A DNA stretch of 64,000 bases from Streptomyces sp. NBC_00078 (GCF_026343335.1 NZ_JAPELX010000001.1:1984001-2048000), one strand, 5' to 3'. Positions 37,763 through 46,690 are shown, counted from the first letter of the stretch. The notes: generated by a model not told the origin, from the sequence alone. Numbers and translations are program-made.

Positions 37763-39195
37763 CTGCAGTGCCCCGGCTGGTCATTGCCGCGCCGACGTCC
37801 GGCAGCGGCAAGACCACCGTCGCCACGGGTCTGATGGCCGCGCTCGCCGCGCGGGGGCTTGCCGTGTCTCCCCACAAGGTCGGCCCGGACTACATCGACC
37901 CCGGGTATCACGCGCTCGCCACCGGGCGGGTGGGGCGCAACCTCGACGCGTACCTGTGCGGGCCGGAGCTGGTCGGGCCGTTGTTCCTGCACGGGGCCCG
38001 CGGGTGTGACATCGCCGTCGTCGAGGGTGTGATGGGCATGTTCGACGGGGCCGCGGGGGAAGGTGAACTGGCGTCCACGGCTCATGTGGCGAAGCTGCTC
38101 GGGGCACCAGTGGTGCTGGTCGTCGACGCTTCGTCGCAGTCGCGGTCCGTGGCGGCGCTGGTGCACGGGTTCGCGTCCTGGGATCCCGCGGTGCGGGTCG
38201 GCGGTGTGATCCTCAACAAGGTCGCGTCCGACCGGCACGAGGAGTTGCTGCGGGAGGCGCTGGAGTCGGCCGGGGTGCCTGTCCTGGGCGTGCTGCGACG
38301 GGTCGCGCAGGTGGACACGCCGTCTCGGCATCTGGGGTTGGTGCCGGTCGCCGAGCGGCGGGCCGCGGCGGTGGAGGCTGTTGCCGCGATGGCCGCACAG
38401 GTGAGCGCGGGGTGTGATCTCGACGGGTTGGTCGCGCTGGCGCGCAGCGCGGGTGCGTTGTCGTGTGCGGGGTGGGATGCGGCTGAGGCAGTGGCTTCCT
38501 CGCCCCCGCCGCCCCTTCCCGTCGCGTCCCCGGGGGCTGCCGCTCCCGTACCCCCGCTTCGGCCCGCAGGGCCTCGTCCTCGGACGGCGGACGGGCCGGT
38601 GGTCGCCGTCGCCGGTGGGGCCGCCTTCACCTTCTCCTATGCCGAGCACGGTGAACTGCTGGCTGCCGCCGGTGCCGAGGTCGTCGTCTTCGATCCGCTG
38701 CGGGATGAGCAACTGCCCGACGGGGCAAGCGGGTTGGTCATCGGAGGCGGATTCCCCGAGGTGTATGCCGCTGAGCTGTCCGCCAACGAACCCCTGCGCA
38801 AAGCCGTCGCGGACCTCGCGGCGAGCGCCGCTCCCGTCGCCGCCGAGTGTGCCGGGCTGCTGTACCTGTGCCGGGAGATCGACGGGCTGCCCATGTGCGG
38901 GGTGCTCGATGCCGACGCGCGCATGTCCGAGCGGCTGACCCTCGGGTATCGGGATGCCGTCGCCGTGAGCGACAGTGTGCTGGCCGCCGCCGGGACCCGG
39001 ATGCGGGGGCACGAGTTTCATCGCACGGTCGTCGAGCCCGGGGCGGGAGCGTCTCCCGCATGGGGCGTGCGCGCCCCGGCGCCGCGCGTCGAAGGTTTCG
39101 TACAACAAGGTGTGCACGCGAGTTATGTGCACACGCACTGGGCGTCCGAGCCCGGTGTCGCCCGTCGGTTCGTGGAGAGGTGCCGGACGTCATGA
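37756..39195 (+). CDS. cobB: Hydrogenobyrinic acid a,c-diamide synthase CobB
   Basis: 479 residues. N-terminal ATPase: LVIAAPTSGSGKTTVATGLM (P-loop, ~8-27), VSPHKVGPDYIDPGYH, EGVMGMFDG. C-terminal glutaminase: GFPEVYAAEL, APVAAECAGLLYL (nucleophilic Cys ~372), RGHEFHRTVVE, HASYVHTHW. It amidates side chains a and c. The linker (~251-283: SSPPPPLPVASPGAAAPVPP then LRPAGPRPRTADGP) is encoded by a copy of a dispersed intergenic repeat, see 38532. GTG 37756 is chosen because GAGGGG precedes it; it overlaps the cobO end by 7 nt; a GTG at 37768 is possible. Confidence 0.94.
   Translation: MVTAVPRLVIAAPTSGSGKTTVATGLMAALAARGLAVSPHKVGPDYIDPGYHALATGRVGRNLDAYLCGPELVGPLFLHGARGCDIAVVEGVMGMFDGAAGEGELASTAHVAKLLGAPVVLVVDASSQSRSVAALVHGFASWDPAVRVGGVILNKVASDRHEELLREALESAGVPVLGVLRRVAQVDTPSRHLGLVPVAERRAAAVEAVAAMAAQVSAGCDLDGLVALARSAGALSCAGWDAAEAVASSPPPPLPVASPGAAAPVPPLRPAGPRPRTADGPVVAVAGGAAFTFSYAEHGELLAAAGAEVVVFDPLRDEQLPDGASGLVIGGGFPEVYAAELSANEPLRKAVADLAASAAPVAAECAGLLYLCREIDGLPMCGVLDADARMSERLTLGYRDAVAVSDSVLAAAGTRMRGHEFHRTVVEPGAGASPAWGVRAPAPRVEGFVQQGVHASYVHTHWASEPGVARRFVERCRTS
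38532..38599 (+). repeat. Dispersed GC-rich repeat embedded in cobB
   Basis: This 68-bp stretch inside the cobB reading frame aligns with the intergenic repeat at 61633-61701. Shared blocks are GGGGGCTGCCGC, ACCCCCGCTTCGGCCC, GGCCTCGTCCTC and CGGACGGGC. The copy supplies residues ~259-282 of CobB, a Pro/Ala-rich interdomain linker, without breaking the frame. Confidence 0.85.
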
Positions 39196-39944
39196 GCAGC
39201 AGCAGGCTGATCGGGGTCGGGGTGGGTCCCGGGGATCCGGAGCTGGTGACCGTCAAGGGCGTCAACGCCCTGCGGGCGGCCGATGTCGTCGTCGTACCCG
39301 TGATGGCCTCGCCCGACGGGAAGGACGGCGGGGAGCGCGGGCGGGCCGAGGCCACCGTGCTGCACTACGTTCCGCAGGAGAAGGTCGTCCGGGTCGTGTT
39401 CGCCCTCAACGAGCGCAGCGACCGGGCGCGGCGGGAGGCCGCCTGGGACGCGGCCGGGGAGCGGGTCGCCGGACTGCTGCGGGAGCGCGGCACCGTCGCG
39501 TTCGCCACCATCGGCGATCCCAACGTGTACTCGACCTTCACCTATCTCGCGCTGACCATCGCCGAACTGGTGCCGGGGACCGTGGTGGAGACCGTGCCCG
39601 GGATCACCGCGATGCAGGATCTGGCGGCGCGGTCGGGGGCTGTGCTCACCGAGGGCACCGAGCCGCTCACCCTCGTGCCCGTCACCGCCGGGGCGGCCGT
39701 ACTCAAGGACGCGCTCAACGGGCCCGGCACCGTCGTCGCCTACAAGTTCGGGCGGCAGGCCGGCGAGGTCGCCGAGGCGCTGCGCGAGACCGGGCGGCTC
39801 GCCGACGCGGTGTGGGGTTCGGCGCTGGGGCTGGACTCCGAGTCGATCCGGCCGGCCGCCGAAATCGACGGCGCCCCGCTGCCGTACCTTTCCACGCTCA
39901 TCGCGCCCGCGCGGCGTGAGGGCGGGCGGGGCGGCAAGTTGTGA
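39192..39944 (+). CDS. cobI: Precorrin-2 C20-methyltransferase CobI
   Basis: 250 residues of the tetrapyrrole (corrin/porphyrin) methylase fold. The opening IGVGVGPGDPELVTVKGVNAL with GxGPGDPxL, the middle FATIGDPNVYSTFTYLALTI, VETVPGITAMQDLAARSG and VVAYKFGRQAGEV are diagnostic for CobI/CbiL. It adds a methyl from S-adenosylmethionine at C20 of precorrin-2 to give precorrin-3A. ATGA overlap with cobB; it ends the plus-strand coupled block and converges on the ZIP gene. Confidence 0.95.
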   Translation: MSSSRLIGVGVGPGDPELVTVKGVNALRAADVVVVPVMASPDGKDGGERGRAEATVLHYVPQEKVVRVVFALNERSDRARREAAWDAAGERVAGLLRERGTVAFATIGDPNVYSTFTYLALTIAELVPGTVVETVPGITAMQDLAARSGAVLTEGTEPLTLVPVTAGAAVLKDALNGPGTVVAYKFGRQAGEVAEALRETGRLADAVWGSALGLDSESIRPAAEIDGAPLPYLSTLIAPARREGGRGGKL

Positions 39945-39964
39945 GACTCGGCGAAGGGCCCGTC

Positions 39965-40693
39965 TCAGCTCGCGATGCCCACCACCAGCCAGATGAACAG
40001 CACGCCCGCCACCGTGCACAGCAGGGTCGAGCGGGCGGGGTGTTCGTGGTGCGCCTCGGGCAGGATCTCGGCCGCGGCGAGATAGAGGAGTACGCCGCCG
40101 AAGAGACCCAGATAGCCACCGAGCAGGCCCGCCGGGATGGTGACGAACGCGGTCGAGGCCGCGCCGACGACCGGTGCCGCCGCGTCCGCGAACAGCATCG
40201 TGAGCGCCTTGCGGCGGGCGTTCCCGTACAGGCTCGTGATCGTGTACGTGTTGAAGCCGTCCGCGAAGTCGTGGGCGACCACGGCCAGCGCGACCGCCGT
40301 GCCCATGCCTCCGCCGACCTGGAAGGCCGCGCCGATCGCCACGCCGTCCATGGCGCTGTGCCCGACCATCGCGGCGGCCGCGGTCAGGCCCACCTCGGGA
40401 GCCCGGCCGTCCGTCTCCTCCCCGCCGTGGGAGGCCTGGCGGGCGGCCAGCAGCCGTTCCACCAGGTGGGCCAGCAGGAACCCTGCCACGAACAGGAGCA
40501 GGGCCGCCGGGACGCCGAAGACCTCGCCGCCCGCCGCCTTGAGCGCCTCCGGCAACAGGTCCAGGCCGACCACACCGAGCATCAGGCCGCCGGCCAGGCC
40601 GAGGACCAGATGGCGACGGTCGGTCACCCGCTGTGCCGTCCAGCCGCCGGCCAGCGTCATCAGGAACGCGCCGAGCGCGACGAAGACCGCCAT
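39965..40693 (-). CDS. ZIP-family metal transporter inside the cobalamin cluster
   Basis: 242 residues, about eight membrane helices. The metal-site helices are clear: VGHSAMDGVAIGAAF (His, Asp) and VAHDFADGFNTYTI (His, Asp), with LYLAAAEILPEAHHEHPA near the C-terminus. A His-containing loop (RQASHGGEETDG) lies between helices 3 and 4. ZIP proteins carry Zn2+, Fe2+, Mn2+ or Co2+ into the cytoplasm. Its place between cobI and cobM suggests cobalt supply, but it is on the opposite strand with its own promoter region (40694-40789, shared with cobM), and no riboswitch is visible there. Confidence 0.85.
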   Translation of the reverse strand: MAVFVALGAFLMTLAGGWTAQRVTDRRHLVLGLAGGLMLGVVGLDLLPEALKAAGGEVFGVPAALLLFVAGFLLAHLVERLLAARQASHGGEETDGRAPEVGLTAAAAMVGHSAMDGVAIGAAFQVGGGMGTAVALAVVAHDFADGFNTYTITSLYGNARRKALTMLFADAAAPVVGAASTAFVTIPAGLLGGYLGLFGGVLLYLAAAEILPEAHHEHPARSTLLCTVAGVLFIWLVVGIAS

Positions 40694-40789
40694 GTGCCCT
40701 TGCTATCCGATCAACCCCCGTCCGCGCACATCCGGCGGCCGTTCCGGCGCCACCCTTAAGACCTTTTGTACGAGAGAGGACCGATTTCC

Positions 40790-41608
40790 ATGGCCGATGC
40801 CCCCACCGGCAAGGTGACCTTCGTCGGTGCCGGCCCCGGCGCCGCCGACCTGTTGACGTTCCGTGCCGCGCGCGCCATCGCCGAGGCCGACGTCGTGATC
40901 TGGGCCGCGAGCCTGGTCCAGGCGGAGGTCCTCGAGCACGCGCGCGAGGGTGCGGAGATCCTCGACTCGGCGACGATGTCGCTGGAGGACGTCGTCGCCG
41001 TCTACGAGCGGGCCCGGGACGAGGGCCTGCGTGTTGCTCGTATTCACTCCGGTGATCCCGCCCTGTGGGGCGGTACGCAGGAGCAGCTCGACCGGTGTGC
41101 GCGGATCGGCATCGGGACGGAGGTCGTGCCGGGCGTGTCCGCGTTCTCGGCCGTCGCCGCTCTCGCGCAGCGCGAGCTGACCATTCCCGAGGTCGCGCAG
41201 TCGGTGGTCCTCACCCGGCTCGGCGGCGGCAAGACGCCCATGCCGCCCGGGGAGGAGGTGCGGGAGTTCGCCAAGCACGGCACGACCATGGCGATCTTCC
41301 TGTCCGCCGCCCGCAGCGGGCAGCTGGTGCGGGAACTGCTGGAGGGCGGCTATCCGACGTCCACGCCGGTCGTCGTCGCCTACCAGGCGACCTGGCCGGA
41401 GGAGCTGGTGGTGCGGTGCACGATCGGGACGCTGGAGGAGACGGTCAAGGAGCACAAGCTCTGGAAGCACACCCTCTTCCTGGTCGGGCCGGCGCTGGGC
41501 GCCGAGGGCACCCGCTCGCACCTGTACCACCCCGGTCACTTCCACGGCTATCGCAAGGCCGACCCGGAGGCCCGCAAGGCCCTGCGCTCGCGGGGTGCCA
41601 GTACGTGA
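40790..41608 (+). CDS. cobM: Precorrin-4 C11-methyltransferase CobM
   Basis: 272 residues of the tetrapyrrole methylase fold: VTFVGAGPGAADLLTFRAAR at the start, ARIHSGDPALWGGTQEQ near 82, VVPGVSAFSAVAALAQREL near 110, and RLGGGKTPMPPGEEVREFAKHGTTMAIFLS. It methylates C11 of precorrin-4. ATG at 40790 has GAGAGAGGA 9 nt upstream. First gene of the second plus-strand block; the divergent gap to the ZIP gene is 96 bp. The stop overlaps cobL as GTGA. Confidence 0.95.
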   Translation: MADAPTGKVTFVGAGPGAADLLTFRAARAIAEADVVIWAASLVQAEVLEHAREGAEILDSATMSLEDVVAVYERARDEGLRVARIHSGDPALWGGTQEQLDRCARIGIGTEVVPGVSAFSAVAALAQRELTIPEVAQSVVLTRLGGGKTPMPPGEEVREFAKHGTTMAIFLSAARSGQLVRELLEGGYPTSTPVVVAYQATWPEELVVRCTIGTLEETVKEHKLWKHTLFLVGPALGAEGTRSHLYHPGHFHGYRKADPEARKALRSRGAST

Positions 41609-42846
41609 TCACGGTTGTCGGTACGGGGACGGGCGCGCCGGTTCCGCTCGATGCGGTGGCGGGGGCCGAGCTCGTCGTGGGCGGGCGACGGCACCTGGAC
41701 GCCGTACGGCTGCCCGAGACCGCCGAGCGCATCGTCCTCGGGCCGCTCGCGCCCGCCCTGGACGCCATGGAGGAGTACGTCCGTAAGGACCGGCGCGTGG
41801 TCGTGCTGGCCTCCGGGGACCCCGGGTTCTTCGGGATCGTGCGGGCGTTGGCCGAGCGGTTCGGTGCGCGGCGCCTCGACGTGCGGCCCGGTGTCTCCTC
41901 CGTCGCCACCGCCTTCGCCCGGCTGCGGCTGACCTGGGACGACGCGGTCGTCGTCAGCGCGCACGGGCGGGATCCGCGCACGGCCGTCAACGTGTGCCGG
42001 GCGCACCCGAAGGTCGCCGTGCTGACCGGTCCCGGTGCCGGTCCGGCGGAACTCGGCGCCGCGCTCGCCCGCACGGCGCCCGGGCGGGTCCTCGTCGTCG
42101 CCTCCGCGCTCGGCTCTCAGGAGGAGCGCCTGGAGCGGGTCTCCCCCGCCGAGGCCGCGGGCCGCGACTGGGGTACGGCGGTGAGCGTCGTGCTGTGCCT
42201 GGACGAGACGCGGGTGCTCGGTCCCGTACGGACGCTCGCCTGCGCGGCTGCCCTGCCGCCGGCGGGGTGGGCGCTGGACGAGGGCGACTTCGCGCACCGC
42301 GACTCGATGATCACCAAGTTCGAGGTGCGGGCGCTGGCCCTGGCGCGGCTCGGGCCGCGCACCGGCGACCTGGTCTGGGACGTCGGCTCCGGGTCGGGTT
42401 CGGTGGCCGTGGAGTGCGCGCGGCTGGGCGCCGCGGTCAGCGCGGTCGAGAAGGCCCCGGACGGGGTGGAGCGGATCCGCGCCAACGCGGGTGCGCACGG
42501 TGTCGACGTGCACGTGGTGCACGGGGAGGCGCCCGCGGTGCTGTCCCGACTCGACGATCCCGACGCGGTGTTCGTCGGGGGCGGTGGGCGCGAGTTGCCC
42601 GGGATCGTCGGCGCGTGCGCGCGGCGGGCCCGGCGGACGGTCGTGGTCGCCCTGGCCGCACTGGACCGGGTACCCGCGGTACGCACCGCGCTCACCGGCG
42701 CCGGTTTCGACTGCGACGGAGTGCTGTTGCAGTCGTCACGGCTGGCGCCACTGCCGGGGGACGTGTCCCGGCTGGCGGCGACCAATCCCGTTTTCCTGCT
42801 GTGGGGTGCACGAACCCCCGTCTCCAGTGAAGGAGTTGCTCTGTGA
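41605..42846 (+). CDS. cobL: Precorrin-6Y C5,15-methyltransferase (decarboxylating) CobL
   Basis: 413 residues in two parts. N-terminal CbiE-type methylase: ITVVGTGTGAPVPLDAV, VVLASGDPGFFGIVRAL, VRPGVSSVATAFARLRL. C-terminal CbiT-type class I methyltransferase: ITKFEVRALALARLGPRTGDLVWDVGSGSGSVAVECARLG (SAM-binding GSGSG near 261) and VHGEAPAVL. It methylates C5 and C15 and decarboxylates the acetate at C12. GTG starts and GTGA overlaps on both sides. Confidence 0.95.
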   Translation: MITVVGTGTGAPVPLDAVAGAELVVGGRRHLDAVRLPETAERIVLGPLAPALDAMEEYVRKDRRVVVLASGDPGFFGIVRALAERFGARRLDVRPGVSSVATAFARLRLTWDDAVVVSAHGRDPRTAVNVCRAHPKVAVLTGPGAGPAELGAALARTAPGRVLVVASALGSQEERLERVSPAEAAGRDWGTAVSVVLCLDETRVLGPVRTLACAAALPPAGWALDEGDFAHRDSMITKFEVRALALARLGPRTGDLVWDVGSGSGSVAVECARLGAAVSAVEKAPDGVERIRANAGAHGVDVHVVHGEAPAVLSRLDDPDAVFVGGGGRELPGIVGACARRARRTVVVALAALDRVPAVRTALTGAGFDCDGVLLQSSRLAPLPGDVSRLAATNPVFLLWGARTPVSSEGVAL

Positions 42847-44576
42847 TCGGCCTCATTTCCGCCACCGCGGCGGGGGCGGCGGCACGCGACCGGCTGGCCG
42901 CGGCGTGGCCGGACCGCACGCGGGTGTACGAGGGTCCCGTCAAGGACGCCGTACGGGCCGCGTTCGCGGAGTGCGAGCAGCTCGTGTGTTTCCTGGCGAC
43001 CGGGGCCGTCGTACGGCTTGTGGCGCCCCTGCTGGGTGACAAGACGTCCGACCCGGGTGTGGTGTGCGTCGACGAGGGCGGGCGGTTCGCCGTGTCGCTG
43101 CTGGGTGGGCACGGGGGCGGCGCCAATGAACTCGCTGTGCAGGTGGGTGAGTTGCTGGGTGCCGAGCCGGTGGTGACCACGGCGACGGACGCCGTCGGCA
43201 TCCCCGGCCTGGACACGCTCGGTCTTCCCGTGGAGGGCGACGTCGCCGGTGTGACGCGGGTCCTGCTGGACGGCGAGCCGGTCGCGATGGACGCCGAGGT
43301 GGCATGGCCACTGCCGCCGTTGCCGTTCGCGGCGCGGGGCACGCACACCGTCCGGCTCACGGATCGCGCTGTCGAACCGTCCGACGGTGAGGTGCTGCTG
43401 CGTCCGCCGTCCCTCGTCGTGGGTGTCGGCGCGTCCAGGGGCGCCCCGGCCGACGAGGTACTCGCCCTGGTCGAGGACGCGTTGCGGGACGCGGGACTGT
43501 CGCCTCTCAGCGTCGCCCGGCTCGCCACCGTGGACGCCAAGCGCGAGGAGCCCGGCATCGTCGAGGCGGCCGCACGGCTCGGGGTGCCCCTGATGACGTA
43601 CTCCGCCCAGGAGTTGACGGGGGTCGAGGTCCCCAACCCCTCCGACGCGCCTCTCTCGGCCGTGGGTACCCCCTCCGTCGCCGAGGCCGCCGCGCTCGTA
43701 CGGGGCGGTGAACTCCTCGTCCCCAAGCGGAGGTCGGCGCGCGCCGACGGGCACGCCTCGATGGCGACCTGCGCTGTCGTACGACGTCCCGCGCGCGGCC
43801 GGCTCGCGGTCGTCGGGCTCGGCCCCGGCGCTCGCGATCTGCTCACCCCGCGCGCCACGACCGAACTGCGCCGCGCCGCCGTGCTCGTGGGCCTCGACCA
43901 GTACGTCGACCAGATCCGCGACCTGCTGCGGCCCGGTACCCGGATCCTGGAGTCCGGGCTGGGCGCGGAGGAGGAGCGGGCGCGGACCGCGGTGGCCGAG
44001 GCCCGGACGGGGCAGGCCGTCGCGCTGATCGGCAGCGGGGACGCCGGCGTGTACGCGATGGCCTCCCCGGCGCTCGCCGAGGCCTCGGACGACATCGACG
44101 TGATCGGGGTACCGGGTGTCACCGCCGCGCTGGCGGCCGGGGCGATCCTCGGCGCACCGCTGGGCCACGACCACGTCTCGATCAGCCTCTCCGACCTGCA
44201 CACGCCGTGGGAGGTCATCGAGCGGCGAGTGCGCGCGGCGGCCGAGGCCGACATCGTGGTCACCTTCTACAACCCCCGTTCCCGGGGCCGGGACTGGCAG
44301 TTGCCGAAGGCGCTGGCGATCCTCGCCGAGCACCGGGAGCAGACGACGCCGGTCGGTGTCGTACGCAACGCGTCCCGGCCGGACGAGTCCAGCCGGGTCA
44401 CCTCCCTGGTCTCGCTCGACCCGGCGACGGTCGACATGATGACGGTGGTGACCGTGGGCAACACGGCGACCCGTGAGATCGCGGGCCGCATGGTGACCCC
44501 GCGCGGCTACCGCTGGCAGGACACGTCGACGACGAGCGGCTCCGCCGCGGGGCAGGGGCAGGAGGGCGCCCGGTGA
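42843..44576 (+). CDS. cobJ: CbiG-CobJ fusion: precorrin-3B C17-methyltransferase
   Basis: 577 residues. Residues ~1-315 are CbiG: LVCFLATGAVVRLVAPLLGDKTSDPGVVCVDEGGRFAVSLLGGHGGGANELA, then the CbiG C-terminal domain (VVGVGASRGAPADEVLALVEDAL ... ARLGVPLMTYSAQELTGV). Residues ~320-560 are CobJ/CbiH: LAVVGLGPGARDLLTPRATTEL, ALIGSGDAGVYAMA, VTFYNPRSRGRDWQL. CobJ methylates C17 with ring contraction; CbiG belongs to the anaerobic route, where it opens the lactone. The fusion is common in actinobacteria. GTG start overlapping cobL; about 136 bp separate its end from cbiX. Confidence 0.93.
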   Translation: MIGLISATAAGAAARDRLAAAWPDRTRVYEGPVKDAVRAAFAECEQLVCFLATGAVVRLVAPLLGDKTSDPGVVCVDEGGRFAVSLLGGHGGGANELAVQVGELLGAEPVVTTATDAVGIPGLDTLGLPVEGDVAGVTRVLLDGEPVAMDAEVAWPLPPLPFAARGTHTVRLTDRAVEPSDGEVLLRPPSLVVGVGASRGAPADEVLALVEDALRDAGLSPLSVARLATVDAKREEPGIVEAAARLGVPLMTYSAQELTGVEVPNPSDAPLSAVGTPSVAEAAALVRGGELLVPKRRSARADGHASMATCAVVRRPARGRLAVVGLGPGARDLLTPRATTELRRAAVLVGLDQYVDQIRDLLRPGTRILESGLGAEEERARTAVAEARTGQAVALIGSGDAGVYAMASPALAEASDDIDVIGVPGVTAALAAGAILGAPLGHDHVSISLSDLHTPWEVIERRVRAAAEADIVVTFYNPRSRGRDWQLPKALAILAEHREQTTPVGVVRNASRPDESSRVTSLVSLDPATVDMMTVVTVGNTATREIAGRMVTPRGYRWQDTSTTSGSAAGQGQEGAR

Positions 44577-44712
44577 ACCGTGTGCTTCCGGCGGTCCGGC
44601 GGCCCTCCCGGGCCGTCCGGTGCCACCCCGTTTCCCCGCCCGAGTCAGTGCCCGCCACCCGGCCCGCCACACAGCCTGCAGCACAGTCCGCCGCACATCC
44701 CGAGGAGACATC

Positions 44713-45627
44713 GTGACCACCCCGCCGCCCGCCCTGCTCATCGCCGGTCATGGCACCCGGGACGAGGCCGGAGCCGAGGCGTTCCGCGACTTCGTACGGC
44801 AGCTGGGAGCCCGCCGCCCCGATCTGCCCGTCGCCGGCGGCTTCATCGAGCTGTCTCCGCCGCCGCTGGGCGAGGCGGTCACCGAGCTGGTGGAGCAGGG
44901 GGTACGGCGTTTCGCCGCCGTGCCGCTGATGCTGGTGTCCGCCGGGCACGCCAAGGGGGACATCCCGGCGGCGCTGTCGCGCGAAAAGGAGCGGCACGCG
45001 GGGATCTCGTACGCGTACGGGCGTCCGCTGGGCCCGCACCCCTCGCTGCTCGCGGTCCTGGAGCGGCGGCTGGACGAGGCGCTCGGCTCCACCGTGTCCT
45101 CGCCCGAGGAGCGCGCCGACGTGACCGTGCTGCTGGTCGGGCGCGGATCCACCGACCCCGATGCCAACGCCGAGGTGCACAAGGCGGCGCGGCTGCTGTG
45201 GGAGGGGCGCGGGTACGCGGGTGTGGAGACGGCGTTCGTGTCGCTGGCGGCACCCGACGTGCCCAGCGGCCTGGACCGGTGCGTCAGGCTGGGCGCCCGG
45301 CGGATCGTGGTCCTGCCGTACTTCCTCTTCACCGGCATCCTGCCGGACCGGGTGAAGCAGCAGACCGAGGACTGGGCGGCCGCGCACCCGGAGGCCGAGG
45401 TGCGCTCGGCGGACGTCATCGGCCCGGAGCCGGAGCTGCTCGACCTCGTGATGGAGCGGTACGAGGAGGCCGTGAAGGGTGATCTGCGGATGAACTGCGA
45501 CTCGTGCGTGTACCGCATCGCGCTGCCCGGCTTCGAGGACAAGGTCGGTCTGCCGCAGCAGCCGCACTTCCACCCCGACGACGACGGTCACCATCACCAC
45601 CACGGCGGACATGCCCATGCGCACTGA
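44713..45627 (+). CDS. cbiX: CbiX-type sirohydrochlorin chelatase with His-rich tail
   Basis: 304 residues, long two-domain form. First half: ALLIAGHGTRDEAGAEAFRDFV with the metal-binding His near residue 12 and PLMLVSAGHAKGDIP. Second half: VLLVGRGSTDPDANAE, where the expected His is Arg, so only one active-site His pair seems complete; PYFLFTGILPDRV follows. The C-terminus holds DGHHHHHGGHAHAH plus several more His, a probable Co2+/Ni2+ store. CbiX inserts cobalt into sirohydrochlorin (early, anaerobic pathway). GTG at 44713 has GGAG 7 nt upstream. Overlaps cobC by 17 nt. Confidence 0.88.
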   Translation: MTTPPPALLIAGHGTRDEAGAEAFRDFVRQLGARRPDLPVAGGFIELSPPPLGEAVTELVEQGVRRFAAVPLMLVSAGHAKGDIPAALSREKERHAGISYAYGRPLGPHPSLLAVLERRLDEALGSTVSSPEERADVTVLLVGRGSTDPDANAEVHKAARLLWEGRGYAGVETAFVSLAAPDVPSGLDRCVRLGARRIVVLPYFLFTGILPDRVKQQTEDWAAAHPEAEVRSADVIGPEPELLDLVMERYEEAVKGDLRMNCDSCVYRIALPGFEDKVGLPQQPHFHPDDDGHHHHHGGHAHAH

Positions 45628-46690
45628 GGACGGCGCCGGGCCCGACCTGCGCCACCACGGGGACGCCGAGGTCCGTGACGACGGCTCCGCGCTGGTCGAC
45701 CTGGCGGTGAACGTCCGCGCGGACACACCGCCGGCCTGGCTGCGCGAGCGCATCGCCCGTTCCCTCGGCTCGCTCGCGGCCTATCCGGACGGGCGGGCCG
45801 CGCGGGCGGCGGTGGCGGCGCGGCACGGGCTTGCGGTGGAGCGGGTGCTGCTGACGGCGGGCGCGGCCGAGGCTTTCGTGCTGCTGGCCCGGGCGCTGAA
45901 GGTGCGCCGGCCGGTGGTGGTCCACCCGCAGTTCACGGAGCCGGAGGCGGCACTGCGGGACGCGGGCCACTCGGTGCACCGGGTCCTGCTGCGGGCGGAG
46001 GACGGCTTCCGGCTGGATGCGGCGGCCGTCCCCGACGACGCGGACCTGGTGCTGATCGGCAACCCGACGAACCCCACCTCCGTCCTCCACTCCGCCTCGG
46101 TCATCGCTCGACTCGCCCGTCCTGGGCGGACGCTGGTGGTCGACGAGGCGTTCATGGACGCGGTGCCCGGTGAGCGGGAGGCGCTGGCCGGCCGGACGGA
46201 TGTGCCGGGTCTGGTGGTCCTGCGCAGCCTGACCAAGACCTGGGGGCTGGCGGGACTCCGGATCGGCTACGTCCTCGCCGCCCCGGAGACCATCGCCGAC
46301 CTGGAGCGCGCCCAGCCCCTGTGGCCGGTGTCCACGCCCGCACTGGCGGCCGCCGAGGCCTGCGTCGCCCCGCAGGCGCTGGCGGAGGCGGCCCATGCGG
46401 CGTACCGCGTCGCCACGGACCGGGCCCATCTGGTCGCCGGACTGCGGGAGTTCGCCTCGGACGGGCTGCGGGTCGCCGAACCGGCCGAGGGCCCCTTCGT
46501 CCTCGTACGGCTGCCCAGGGCGGTGGCCGTGCGCCGGCATCTGCGGGACCTGGGCTTCGCCGTACGGCGCGGTGACACGTTCCCGGGGCTGGGCGAGGAG
46601 TGGCTGCGCCTTGCGGTACGGGACCGGGCGACGGTCAACTCCTTTCTGCAGGCACTGGACCGGGCGCTGACGCTGGCGTCGCATCACTGA
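45611..46690 (+). CDS. cobC: CobC-type PLP-dependent aminotransferase/decarboxylase
   Basis: 359 residues, class I/II aminotransferase fold. LVDLAVNVRADTPPAWL (substrate end), LTAGAAEAFVLLARAL, DLVLIGNPTNPTSVLH, VVDEAFMDAVPG, and the PLP lysine in LRSLTKTWGLAGLRIGYVLA near 213. CobC/CobD-type enzymes make aminopropanol phosphate from threonine phosphate; the actinobacterial form is similar to Rv2231c. ATG 45611 overlaps the cbiX tail by 17 nt; ATG 45617 is equally possible and better spaced from GGCGG. Last gene of the cobalamin cluster, followed by a terminator. Confidence 0.9.
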   Translation: MPMRTEDGAGPDLRHHGDAEVRDDGSALVDLAVNVRADTPPAWLRERIARSLGSLAAYPDGRAARAAVAARHGLAVERVLLTAGAAEAFVLLARALKVRRPVVVHPQFTEPEAALRDAGHSVHRVLLRAEDGFRLDAAAVPDDADLVLIGNPTNPTSVLHSASVIARLARPGRTLVVDEAFMDAVPGEREALAGRTDVPGLVVLRSLTKTWGLAGLRIGYVLAAPETIADLERAQPLWPVSTPALAAAEACVAPQALAEAAHAAYRVATDRAHLVAGLREFASDGLRVAEPAEGPFVLVRLPRAVAVRRHLRDLGFAVRRGDTFPGLGEEWLRLAVRDRATVNSFLQALDRALTLASHH

